64,000 bases of DNA. Origin: Alphaproteobacteria bacterium. GTDB taxonomy: Bacteria > Myxococcota_A > UBA796 > UBA2385. A program made the position numbers and the translations under genes. Shown here in pieces: positions 14,631-22,437 of this stretch (the stretch's first letter is position 1; every line of letters starts with the position of its first letter). The stretch lies in NCBI GenBank assembly GCA_020632755.1, contig JACKEY010000004.1:931488-995487 (forward strand), in the 5' to 3' direction. The notes below the pieces were generated by a model, which saw nothing but the letters and a program-made list of their open reading frames with translations, searched no databases and was not told the DNA's origin.

Positions 14631-17600
14631 CTTGGCCTCCCATCCGTCGCCGGGACCCACCGAGCATAGAGGGTCGGCAGCACCAGCAACGTCAGCAGCG
14701 TGCTCGTCACCAACCCGCCGATGACCACCGTGGCCAGCGGCCGCTGCACCTCCGCTCCGGCACTCGTGGACAGCGCCATCGGCAGGAAGCCCAGGGCTGC
14801 CACCAGCGCCGTCATGAGCACCGGGCGCAGCCGGCGCTCGGCGCCCATCCTCGCGGCCTCCAGGGCGCTCCGGCCCTCCTTGTGCAGGTCGCGGATGCAG
14901 GTCACCAGCACCACACCGTTCATCACCGCGATGCCGAACAGGGCGATGAAGCCCACGGCGGCCGAGATGGACAGCGGCAGTCCGCGCACGAACAGCGCCA
15001 CCAGGCCCCCGGTGATCGCCAGGGGCACGTTGGCGTAGACGAGCATGGTGACCCGCGCCGAGCGGAAGTTCGCCTGGAGCAGGACGAAGATGAGGAGCAG
15101 CACCAGGGGCACCAGCAGGGACAGCCGGGAAGCGGCCTCCTGGAGGTTCTCGAAGGAGCCCCCCCAGTCGAGGAGGATGCCGTCGGGCAGGTCCACCTCG
15201 GCGTCGATGCGCTCCTTCGCCTCGGTCACGAAGCCGGCGACGTCCCGGCCTCGCACGTTCATCTCGATGGTGAGGCGTCGCTGGACGTTCTCCCGGCCGA
15301 TCTGGACCGGTCCCTCCTCCACCCGAAGGTCGGCGACCTGGGCGAGCGGCACCCGCGCGCCGCCTTCCCGACCGACGAGGACGCGGCCCACGGCTTCCGG
15401 GTCCGTCCGAACCTCGTCGGGGAAGCGCACCTGGAGCGCGAAGCGGCGCTGTCCGACCAGCACCTCGCCCGAGGGCCTGCCTCCCAAGGTCTCCACGGCG
15501 TCGAGCACGTCGCGCGCGTCCATGCCCAGCCGTGAGATGGCACCGCGGTCCACGGCGACATCGAGCATCGGCAGCCCGGCCAGCTTCTCGGCCTTGACGT
15601 CCTGGGCGCCATCGACGCGGGAGAGCACCGTGACGATGCGGTCGCCGGCCCGCTTCAGCTCGTCGAGGTCCTCGCCGTAGAGGAAGAGCGCGACGTCGGA
15701 GCGCACACCCTCGATGAGTTCGTTCACGCGCAGCTCGATGGGCTGGGAGAAGGCGAAGTCGACCCCCGGCACGCGGCGGCCGAGCTCGTCCTCCATCTCC
15801 GCGACCAGCTCGGCCTGGTCGTGGGCCCGCGTCCAGCCCTCCTGGGGCTTCAGCATGACGTACACGTCCGAGAAGTCGACGCCCATCGGGTCCGTCGCGA
15901 TCTCGGCCCGGCCGGTGCGGCTGATCACCGTGGCGGCCTCGTCCGGGAAGGCGTCGAGCACCGCCTTCTCGACCTCGGTGGCCTGGAGGATCGACTCCTC
16001 CAAGGACACCGAGGGCGGCCGGATGATCTGGAGCGCGATGCTCCCCTCGTCGAGCTTCGGAACGAAGACGGCGCCCAGGAACGGAGCCAGCCCGAGGCTC
16101 AGCACGAAGGCGACCGCGGCCACCGCGCCCGTGAGGTGCGGTCGTCGCAGGACTCGGTCGAGCAGCGGCGTGTAGAGCCAGTGGGCCGCGCGGATGGCCA
16201 CCGTCTCCTTCTCGGTGGCGTTCCGCAGGAACAGCGAAGCGAGCACGGGCATCGCCACCAGCGAGAGCACGAGGCTGCCCGCGAGCGCGAACACGACCGT
16301 GAGCGCCATCGGCCGGAACATCTTCCCTTCGATGCCCGTGAGCGCCAGGATGGGCAGGTAGACGAGGATGATGATGCCGACCGAGAAGGCCACGGGCCGG
16401 GCGACCTCGCGCGAGGCCGCCAGGATCGTGCTCTCGTCGACGACCTCCCCGCGCTTTCGGCGCTCCCCGACGACGCGTACCACGTTCTCGATGAGCACGA
16501 CGGACCCGTCGACGATGAGGCCGAAGTCGATGGCGCCCAGGCTCATGAGGTTGCCCGACAGCCCGGCCAGGACCATCCCGATGAAGGCGCACAGCATCGA
16601 GAGCGGGATGGCCAGGGCCACGATGAAGCCACCGCGCAGGTTGCCGAGCAGCAGCAACAGCACCGCAACGACGAGCAGGCCCCCCTCGACCAGGTTCTTC
16701 TCGACGGTGTGGATGGTGCGCTCGACCAGGTCCGTGCGGTCGTAGAAGACGTCGATCTCGACGCCCTCGGGCAGGCTGGGCTCCAGCTCCCTGACCGCGT
16801 CGGCGAGGGCGGCCGAGACCACGCGGGCGTTCTCGCCGAAGCCCATCATAGCGATGCCGATCACCGCCTCGCCGTCGCCGTCGCGGGTCACCGCGCCCTG
16901 CCGGATGAGTGGCGCGAAGCGCACCGTGCCGAGCGCGTCGATGGTGACGGGGGTTCCCTCGGCGCTGGTCTTCACGACCACGCCGCGCACATCGCCGAGG
17001 CCGCCAAGGAGCGCGGTGCCGCGCACAAGCATCTGCTCACGGCCCCGCTGGATGTAGCCGCCGCCCACTGTCAGGTTGTTGTGCTCCAGGGCGTCGAACA
17101 CGTCGGCGAGCACGAGGTCGTGGGCGGCGAGGCGCTCGGGGCGCACCTCGACCTGGAAGGTTCGCAGCTCACCGCCGAAGGCGTTCACCTCGACGACTCC
17201 CGGCACCGACCGCAGCCGGGGCGCGACCTGCCACTCCAGCACATCGCGCAGGTCCATCAGGCTCAGCGCGTCCTCGAAGCCCGGCTTGGCTCGGATCTCG
17301 AACTGGAAGACCTCGCCGAGCCCGGTGGACGGAGGCCCGATCTCGGGATCGCCGTAGCCCTCGGGGATGGCCTCCCGGGCCTGCGCGAGGCGCTCGGCGA
17401 CGGCCTGGCGCGCCCACCACAGGTCGGTGCCCTCCTCAAAGACGACCGTGACCACCGAGAGCCCGAAGCGGGACAGCGAGCGGACCTCCTCGGTGCGGGG
17501 GAGCCCCGACATGGCCGTCTCGACAGGCCAGGTCACGAAGCGCTCGACCTCCAGCGGCGAGAGGCCGGGCGAGTCGGTGAGCACCTGGACCTGGACGTTG

Positions 17601-17773
17601 GTCACGTCGGGAACGGCGTCGATGGGGAGCTGCTGGGCCGAGCGCAGCCCGAAGGCGACGAGCAGCACGAGCCCGATGAGCACCAGCGCCTTGTTCCGCA
17701 GCGACAGTGCGATGACGCGGTCCAGGAAGCCCGGACCGGAGGGAGCCAACAGCTCCTGTTCTTCAGTGCGCAT
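14627..17773 (-). CDS. czcA: Heavy-metal efflux RND pump, CzcA type
   Basis: An inner-membrane RND transporter of 1048 residues, the usual length. It starts MRTEEQELLAPSG and has the two six-helix blocks and large periplasmic loops of the family. The transmembrane motif DFGLIVDGSVVLIEN gives D416, D422 and E429, the proton-relay triad with CzcA spacing; CusA-type copper pumps lack the first Asp and read differently. Export of Zn, Co, Cd or Ni is therefore more likely than Cu or Ag. It overlaps the czcB-like gene by 11 bases and the methyltransferase gene by 4. Confidence 0.92.
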   Translation of the reverse strand: MRTEEQELLAPSGPGFLDRVIALSLRNKALVLIGLVLLVAFGLRSAQQLPIDAVPDVTNVQVQVLTDSPGLSPLEVERFVTWPVETAMSGLPRTEEVRSLSRFGLSVVTVVFEEGTDLWWARQAVAERLAQAREAIPEGYGDPEIGPPSTGLGEVFQFEIRAKPGFEDALSLMDLRDVLEWQVAPRLRSVPGVVEVNAFGGELRTFQVEVRPERLAAHDLVLADVFDALEHNNLTVGGGYIQRGREQMLVRGTALLGGLGDVRGVVVKTSAEGTPVTIDALGTVRFAPLIRQGAVTRDGDGEAVIGIAMMGFGENARVVSAALADAVRELEPSLPEGVEIDVFYDRTDLVERTIHTVEKNLVEGGLLVVAVLLLLLGNLRGGFIVALAIPLSMLCAFIGMVLAGLSGNLMSLGAIDFGLIVDGSVVLIENVVRVVGERRKRGEVVDESTILAASREVARPVAFSVGIIILVYLPILALTGIEGKMFRPMALTVVFALAGSLVLSLVAMPVLASLFLRNATEKETVAIRAAHWLYTPLLDRVLRRPHLTGAVAAVAFVLSLGLAPFLGAVFVPKLDEGSIALQIIRPPSVSLEESILQATEVEKAVLDAFPDEAATVISRTGRAEIATDPMGVDFSDVYVMLKPQEGWTRAHDQAELVAEMEDELGRRVPGVDFAFSQPIELRVNELIEGVRSDVALFLYGEDLDELKRAGDRIVTVLSRVDGAQDVKAEKLAGLPMLDVAVDRGAISRLGMDARDVLDAVETLGGRPSGEVLVGQRRFALQVRFPDEVRTDPEAVGRVLVGREGGARVPLAQVADLRVEEGPVQIGRENVQRRLTIEMNVRGRDVAGFVTEAKERIDAEVDLPDGILLDWGGSFENLQEAASRLSLLVPLVLLLIFVLLQANFRSARVTMLVYANVPLAITGGLVALFVRGLPLSISAAVGFIALFGIAVMNGVVLVTCIRDLHKEGRSALEAARMGAERRLRPVLMTALVAALGFLPMALSTSAGAEVQRPLATVVIGGLVTSTLLTLLVLPTLYARWVPATDGRPR

Positions 17774-18926
17774 GGCCTTCCCCCAGCTCGCCCTTCTCGA
17801 GCTCGCTCTTCAGCGCGAAGGCACCCTCGTGGACGACCCGCTGCCCCGGCTCCAGGCCGGCCCCGATCAGCGCCTGGGCGCTCGTCCGTTCCGTGACGGT
17901 GACATCGCGGGCCTCGTAGCGGCCCGCCTCCTCCTCGACGAAGACGACCTCCCGCCCGTCGATGGCCTGGACGGCGTCGGCGGGCACGACCATTCCGCGC
18001 CGACCGTCCGGGACGGCCACGGCGAGGGTGGCGGTGGCGAACATGTTGGGCTTGAGCTTGCTCTCGGGGTTGTCGACCACCACCCGCACCTCGATGGTGC
18101 GGGACGTGGGCTCGACCCAGTCGCCCACCTGGTCCACGCGGCCCTCGAAGCGCTCGCCGGGCCAGGCTTCGAGCGTGAACCCGACCGGTTGGTCGACGCG
18201 AACGGCCGCGAGATCGCGCTCGTAGACGTCCAGCAGCAGCCAGACCTGGGCGAGGTCGCCGACGTGGAACAGGGTGTCGCCGGGATCGACCCGACGGCCC
18301 ACCGAGGCCTCGGTGGAGAGCACCTTGCCCGCGATGGGGCTCCGGACCGGGACGTGGGAGACGTAGTGCTCGCCGGCGTGGGGATCGCCCTTGGACGGGT
18401 CGACCCCGAGGATGCGCAGCCGCTCCTCGGCGGCCTCCAGCGCGCCCTCGGCCTCGGCGTGGTCGGCCTCGGCGTCGAGCACCTGAGAGCGGGCGGCCAC
18501 GCCATCCGCTTCGAGCCGCTTCAGGCGCTCCAGGCGCGCGTCCGCGGCGTCGTCGCGGGCCTTCGCGGCCCGGTAGGCGGCGATGGCCTCGCCCAGCTCG
18601 GGAGACTGGACGGTTCCCAGCGTCTGCCCGGCCCGCACGGCGTCGCCCGTCCGCACCGCGATGGCGTCGACCTGCCCGCCGATCCAAGCGCTGACGATGG
18701 CCTCCTTCCGGGGGTCCAGCGCGACGCGCGCGGGCAGGGTCAGCTCCGGCGACAGCGCGCCCTCGGCGACCGGGGCCACGACGATGCGGGCGGCGGCGAC
18801 GGCCTCCGGCGTGAGCACGACCTCCGCGTGGCCGCCGGCGTGCTCGTCGGCGTGCTCGTCGTGGGGTGGCTCGGTGGACCCCGCGCACGCGGCCAACAGG
18901 AGGAGCATGGAGACGAGGCGTGTCAT
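17763..18926 (-). CDS. czcB: Efflux periplasmic adaptor subunit (CzcB/HlyD type)
   Basis: A protein of 387 residues and a lipoprotein by its start (LLLLAAC, Cys14). A His-rich stretch (HDEHADEHAGGHAE) follows and the protein ends in GEGHAH, so both ends could bind metal ions. The membrane-fusion layout is clear: barrel-sandwich halves around a helical hairpin (residues about 120-180, AKARDDAADARLERLKRLEA), then SPIAGKVLS and beta-barrel segments with PNMFATATLAV. It links the CzcA pump to the outer-membrane channel. ATG overlaps the czcC-like stop (ATGA). Confidence 0.9.
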   Translation of the reverse strand: MTRLVSMLLLLAACAGSTEPPHDEHADEHAGGHAEVVLTPEAVAAARIVVAPVAEGALSPELTLPARVALDPRKEAIVSAWIGGQVDAIAVRTGDAVRAGQTLGTVQSPELGEAIAAYRAAKARDDAADARLERLKRLEADGVAARSQVLDAEADHAEAEGALEAAEERLRILGVDPSKGDPHAGEHYVSHVPVRSPIAGKVLSTEASVGRRVDPGDTLFHVGDLAQVWLLLDVYERDLAAVRVDQPVGFTLEAWPGERFEGRVDQVGDWVEPTSRTIEVRVVVDNPESKLKPNMFATATLAVAVPDGRRGMVVPADAVQAIDGREVVFVEEEAGRYEARDVTVTERTSAQALIGAGLEPGQRVVHEGAFALKSELEKGELGEGHAH

Positions 18927-20161
18927 CGGGCACCTCCGAGGAGCTGGGGGTCTTCGGTCGCGAGCATCAGGTCGAGTCGGGCGTCGGCGACCTGGCCGAG
19001 CAGTACGAGCGCGGCGGCTTCGCCGTCCAGCACCTCGCCCTGGAGCAGGACCGTGGTGGGCAGGTCGATCTCACCGGCGAGGTAGCCGGCTTCGATGCTG
19101 CGGAGGGCCTCGCGGGCCTCGGCTACCGGATCGGTCACCAGCGCCGTCGTCAGCTCGCGGGCCTCCGCGACCCGGGCCTCGGCAGTGGCGATCTCGGTGG
19201 CCGCCCGGGCCGTGACCGAGGCCAGGCTGGCGTCAGCGACCAGCACGTCGCCTCGGGCGTCGGCGCGACCGCCCTGGTTGCGGTCGAAGAGGGGGATCTG
19301 GACGCCGATGGTCGGCCCCACGAAGGTCTGTCCGTCCTCGACGTCGACGAAGACGCCCACGCCGACCGGGGGCACGGTGGCGGCTCGTTGGCGGCTGAGA
19401 TCCAGCTCGGCGGCCCGCAGCGCGGCCTGTGCCGCCAGCACGTCGGAGCGCTGGGACGGCTCGGAGCGCGTCGGCTCGGGCGCGGCCGCCAGCGGATCGG
19501 CGTGCAGCGCGTCCGCCAGGACGGGGCGGGCGATCAAGGCGGCGAGGTCACGGAGCGCTTCGGCCTCGGCTTCCCTGGCCGTCAGCAGCGCGCTCGCGGA
19601 CTGGACCTCGGCGAGGCGAGCCAGCCGGAGGTCGAGGGTGGACGCCTCTCCCTCCTCGCTCTGGCGGGTCACGGCGTGGCGTAGGCTCGCGGCCAGCTCG
19701 ACGCCCTCCAGGGCGACCCGAACACGCCCACCGGCGACGACGGCCTCGACGTAGGCGAGGCGCACCTCGGCGGCGGCGGCCAGCTTCGCGCGGGAGAGCG
19801 AGCTCTCGGCCGCGTCGACGCGGGCGCCGGAAGCCGAGCGGGCGTACCAGCCCTCGCCGGACAGCGACAGCGGCTGGCTGAGTCCGAGGTTCGCGCGCTC
19901 CCCGTCGAAGGAGGCGGCGCCGGACAGGGTCGGGTTGTGGAGCAGGAGGGTGGACTGGGAGCGCAGGCCGCGGGCGAGCAGGAGGTCGCCCTCGGCAGCG
20001 CGGACGGTGGGGTGTACGGACAGGGACGCCGCGACGGCGGCATCCGGGGACAGGGGCGCGGCCGCTTCGGCGTCCGGCGCGTCGGCCCACGAGGGGACCG
20101 ACGCCACCAGGACGCCCAGCAGCACGGCGCACCCCGCCCCGCGAAGGGGAAGGGAATGCAT
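18923..20161 (-). CDS. czcC: Outer-membrane efflux channel (TolC/CzcC type)
   Basis: A protein of 412 residues with a signal peptide that is cleaved near SWADAPDA. The two TolC-like repeats are visible as long Ala/Leu/Glu-rich helices (VRLAYVEAVVAGGRV, and again TEIATAEARVAEARELT) with short beta strands such as LGLSQPLSLSG and VGPTIGVQIPLFDRNQGG. That last motif, PLFDRNQG, is typical of CzcC and CusC outer-membrane factors. It forms the tripartite pump with the CzcB- and CzcA-like proteins encoded directly downstream. Confidence 0.9.
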   Translation of the reverse strand: MHSLPLRGAGCAVLLGVLVASVPSWADAPDAEAAAPLSPDAAVAASLSVHPTVRAAEGDLLLARGLRSQSTLLLHNPTLSGAASFDGERANLGLSQPLSLSGEGWYARSASGARVDAAESSLSRAKLAAAAEVRLAYVEAVVAGGRVRVALEGVELAASLRHAVTRQSEEGEASTLDLRLARLAEVQSASALLTAREAEAEALRDLAALIARPVLADALHADPLAAAPEPTRSEPSQRSDVLAAQAALRAAELDLSRQRAATVPPVGVGVFVDVEDGQTFVGPTIGVQIPLFDRNQGGRADARGDVLVADASLASVTARAATEIATAEARVAEARELTTALVTDPVAEAREALRSIEAGYLAGEIDLPTTVLLQGEVLDGEAAALVLLGQVADARLDLMLATEDPQLLGGAR

Positions 20162-20233
20162 GGTTGTGCCTCGAGAGTGAAGGGACGAGCCTCGGCGCGC
20201 ACGGGCGCCCGGCTCAGGTGGACCGCTTCGTTC

Positions 20234-20596
20234 TCAGGCGTTGGGAGGGGGTGTCGGGGGCGCGTTGGCGCGCGACAGCGGCGTGCTCTCGGTACCGAAC
20301 GGCCTGCCTTCCGCGGTGGGCGGCGGACGTCGGAGCTCCAGCGAGCCGTCCGTGAGGATGCCGAGCATCGAGGTGTGGCACCCGCAGTGGTGCAACATCG
20401 GCGTGCAGCCGTGCTCCTCGTCGAGGCCGTCGTCGTGGCTCTCGGCGTGCTTCACGCTCTCGTGCTGCTCGCTGTGGGGCAGGTGCCCGTCGTGGAGCAG
20501 GTGCTCGACGTTTTCTACGACCTCCGCCAGACCGGGCAGGAGCGAGACCGCCAGCAGCAGGGTGAGGAGCTTTCGGAGCAGGAGGCGCAGACGCAT
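20234..20596 (-). CDS. His/Cys-rich periplasmic protein, CzcI-like
   Basis: A small protein of 120 residues, first gene upstream of the efflux operon with a 72-bp gap. It has a signal peptide (RKLLTLLLAVSLLPGLA), then residues 25-80 hold about eleven histidines and three cysteines (HLLHDGHLPHSEQH, HDDGLDEEHGC, LHHCGCHTSM), and a Pro-rich tail. Position and composition match CzcI of Cupriavidus, a periplasmic protein thought to tune induction of the czc genes. Sequence similarity is not certain by eye. The proposed role is metal sensing or buffering in the periplasm. Confidence 0.6.
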   Translation of the reverse strand: MRLRLLLRKLLTLLLAVSLLPGLAEVVENVEHLLHDGHLPHSEQHESVKHAESHDDGLDEEHGCTPMLHHCGCHTSMLGILTDGSLELRRPPPTAEGRPFGTESTPLSRANAPPTPPPNA

Positions 20597-20752
20597 CAGG
20601 GCCGTTGTACTCCGGCCGAAGTCGAGGCGTCTACCCGCACCCGGCTCTTGACTGCCGTTCTGGACTTGAACCTGGAAGACGGCGGAGAGCCTGGGCTCAA
20701 CGCAGTGATATCGAGGTGCTCAAAGTCGGAGGGTCGATGCCCGTAACGCTTG

Positions 20753-20786
20753 AAGGCCGCCGAGAACCATGGTTCTTGGCGGCCTT
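20753..20786 (-). terminator. Terminator of the tRNA-Val gene
   Basis: Two 16-base arms, AAGGCCGCCGAGAACC (20753-20768) and GGTTCTTGGCGGCCTT (20771-20786), pair with one G-U and a two-base turn. It begins 10 bases past the 3' end of the tRNA on the minus strand. Confidence 0.75.
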
Positions 20787-20795
20787 TCAGGTGAG

Positions 20796-20870
20796 TGGTG
20801 GGCGATACTGGATTCGAACCAGTGACTTCCACCGTGTGAAGGTGGCACTCTCCCGCTGAGTTAATCGCCC
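20796..20870 (-). tRNA. tRNA-Val (anticodon CAC)
   Basis: On the minus strand the sequence starts GGGCGAT and ends ATCGCCC, A, CCA, so the acceptor stem is perfect and CCA is encoded. The D arm (ACTCAGCGGGAGAGT), the anticodon arm CCACC-TTCACAC-GGTGG with CAC at the anticodon, and the T arm CTGGTTCGAATCCAG are all canonical. It reads GUG codons. A hairpin terminator follows. Confidence 0.95.
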
Positions 20871-20930
20871 GGATTGTGCCGACGCGCGAGGCGCCGGAGA
20901 GCTGGCTCGCCGCTGGCGAACCCCTGCGGT

Positions 20931-21839
20931 CTATCGAGGGGCGGAGATCGGTGCAAGCCCGACCCGGTAGAGGGTGGTGGCGCCCTTCTCGCCGCCGTGG
21001 TCGTTGTCGACGATGATGGCGAAGGTGGCGCGGTCGCCGTCGACGGCCACCAGGGCGATGCCTTCGGGATTCGGAGCGCCCGGCAGGGCCGGGTCGAGGT
21101 CCCAGCTGGCGTCGGGGGGGAGCTCCTGGAGCCAGCGGGCCATGGGAGGGGCCGACCACCGCAGGATCCGGCGGGTCTCGTAGTGGCGCTCGATGCCCCA
21201 GAGGGTGGTGCCGCCGTCGGGGGAGGGGGCGCAGGTCAGGCCGGCCAGCTTGCCTTCCCGGGTGGTCAGGCCGAGCCAGATGGGGACCACGGTGTCGCCC
21301 TGGATCCGCCAGGCGGCGGCGCGGCGCCGGCCATCCACGCTGCCCGTGGGCTCGGCGCCGACGAACAGCTCGCTGCCGCTGGTGCAGACGGCTTCGATGC
21401 CCTGGTTGGTGCCCGCCGTGAGGCCGAAGTGGCCGTAGTGCAGCTCGCGACGGTCGACCACGGCGGCGGAGTCGGTGCCCAGCTCCAGCGTCAGCAGCAG
21501 GTCGGTCTCCCGCCGGGGCGACTGGGATTCCGTGCCCACGGTGAGCGTCCGACCACGGGCGGCGATGCTCTCGAGATCGACGTCCTCGGGCAGGTTGGCG
21601 ATGGGCAGCAGCCCGACGACCTGCGGAGTGGGGCCCCCCTCGAGCAGCACCAGGCGTTCCCCTCGCTCCTCGACCGCCAGCCAGCCCCCGGACTCGGTCG
21701 GCGTCAGCCCCGACACCCCGGCCAGCTCAGCGCCGAGGTCATTCTGGGCGAGGAGCTCCGCCTGGCCGCCGACGGGCTGGTCCTCGATCCCGCTGCATGC
21801 GCAGAGGAACCCCGAGATCCACGCCGCGGCCGCCCACAT
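20931..21839 (-). CDS. Lipoprotein resembling esterase-like phytase/SdiA-regulated beta-propellers
   Basis: A protein of 302 residues from ATG 21839, with a short signal ending FLCAC (Cys15 or Cys13). The domain alternates short strands with acidic turns: GGWLAVEERGERLVLLE, NLPEDVDLESIAA, NQGIEAVCTSGSELFVGAEP and PNPEGIALVAVDGDRATFAIIVDND. The GxE and PEGI elements recur as in the beta-propeller of esterase-like phytase proteins, which would bind phosphate esters or Ca2+. The family call is tentative. It starts 2 bases after the prepilin stop, so the two form an operon. Confidence 0.6.
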   Translation of the reverse strand: MWAAAAWISGFLCACSGIEDQPVGGQAELLAQNDLGAELAGVSGLTPTESGGWLAVEERGERLVLLEGGPTPQVVGLLPIANLPEDVDLESIAARGRTLTVGTESQSPRRETDLLLTLELGTDSAAVVDRRELHYGHFGLTAGTNQGIEAVCTSGSELFVGAEPTGSVDGRRRAAAWRIQGDTVVPIWLGLTTREGKLAGLTCAPSPDGGTTLWGIERHYETRRILRWSAPPMARWLQELPPDASWDLDPALPGAPNPEGIALVAVDGDRATFAIIVDNDHGGEKGATTLYRVGLAPISAPR

Positions 21840-21841
21840 CG

Positions 21842-22312
21842 TCAGTACGTGTTGGGCGTCGTCATCAGCGTGGCGGTGGTCTCCAGCGTGCCCTCGCACA
21901 CCGAAGGGATGCCGTTGGCGTCCAGATCCGCCTTCGCCCGCACCGTGAAGTCGGCATCGGCGGCTTCGACCGTGTAGTTCCCCCGGACGGAACCGTCGGG
22001 TCCCCAGCCCAGCGTGTCGTAGGCCGCGTTCGACACCCAGTTCACCCGCTGCTTGCCGAGCGCCGTGTCGGTCCGTGGCGACACCGCAGCGGACACGAAC
22101 TGGTCGAACACTGCGTAATACGCGACCTCGGCGGTCCGGATGCCCTCGACGTTCGGTGCGAGCTCTGCCCGCCAGGCCTTGCGCTGTGCCGCGATGATGT
22201 TGGGCACCGCGATCGCGGCCAGGATGCCCATGATCGCCACGACGATCATCATCTCGACGAGCGTGAACGCGCGACGCCCCATGGGGGCGATGTGAGGGGT
22301 TCGGGGCGACAT
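21842..22312 (-). CDS. Type IV prepilin-like protein (PilA/GspG type)
   Basis: A protein of 156 residues. The prepilin signal is exact: GRRA then FTLVEMMIVVAIMGILAAIAVPN, with cleavage before Phe and Glu at +5. The rest is a pilin head with VEGIRTAEVAYYAVFDQF, the usual Tyr-rich alpha/beta roll, ending in TLMTTPNTY. An inner ATG at 22282 would shorten the leader to MGRR, and neither start has a clear ribosome site. PilD must process it. It may be a minor pilin or a competence or secretion pseudopilin, since no other pilus genes are next to it. Confidence 0.88.
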   Translation of the reverse strand: MSPRTPHIAPMGRRAFTLVEMMIVVAIMGILAAIAVPNIIAAQRKAWRAELAPNVEGIRTAEVAYYAVFDQFVSAAVSPRTDTALGKQRVNWVSNAAYDTLGWGPDGSVRGNYTVEAADADFTVRAKADLDANGIPSVCEGTLETTATLMTTPNTY

Positions 22313-22437
22313 GGGGACAGCTTAGCAGAACGACGGTGCCAGCCGCCGGTCTGACCACTCGTTACCGCTCATGACAGGGGCCGACCCCAGGTGACGTCCG
22401 GGTCCCTTAGGTTTCGGGCACTCATGGAGGCGGCCCC

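Noticed and set aside
14631..16592. Upstream extension of the methyltransferase frame to 859 residues.
   Set aside because: It lies inside the czcA-like gene in another frame, and the GTG at 14630 is the sensible start.
14627..17773. The RND pump as CusA (copper/silver).
   Set aside because: The DFG-x-x-VDG-x6-E triad is of the CzcA type, and the CusA motif with Ala in the first position is absent.
20605..20859. A frame of 84 residues that ends in YWIRTSDFHRVKVALSR, and a minus frame with NSAGECHLHTVEVTGSNPVSP.
   Set aside because: Both are translations of the tRNA-Val gene and its terminator and have no ribosome site.
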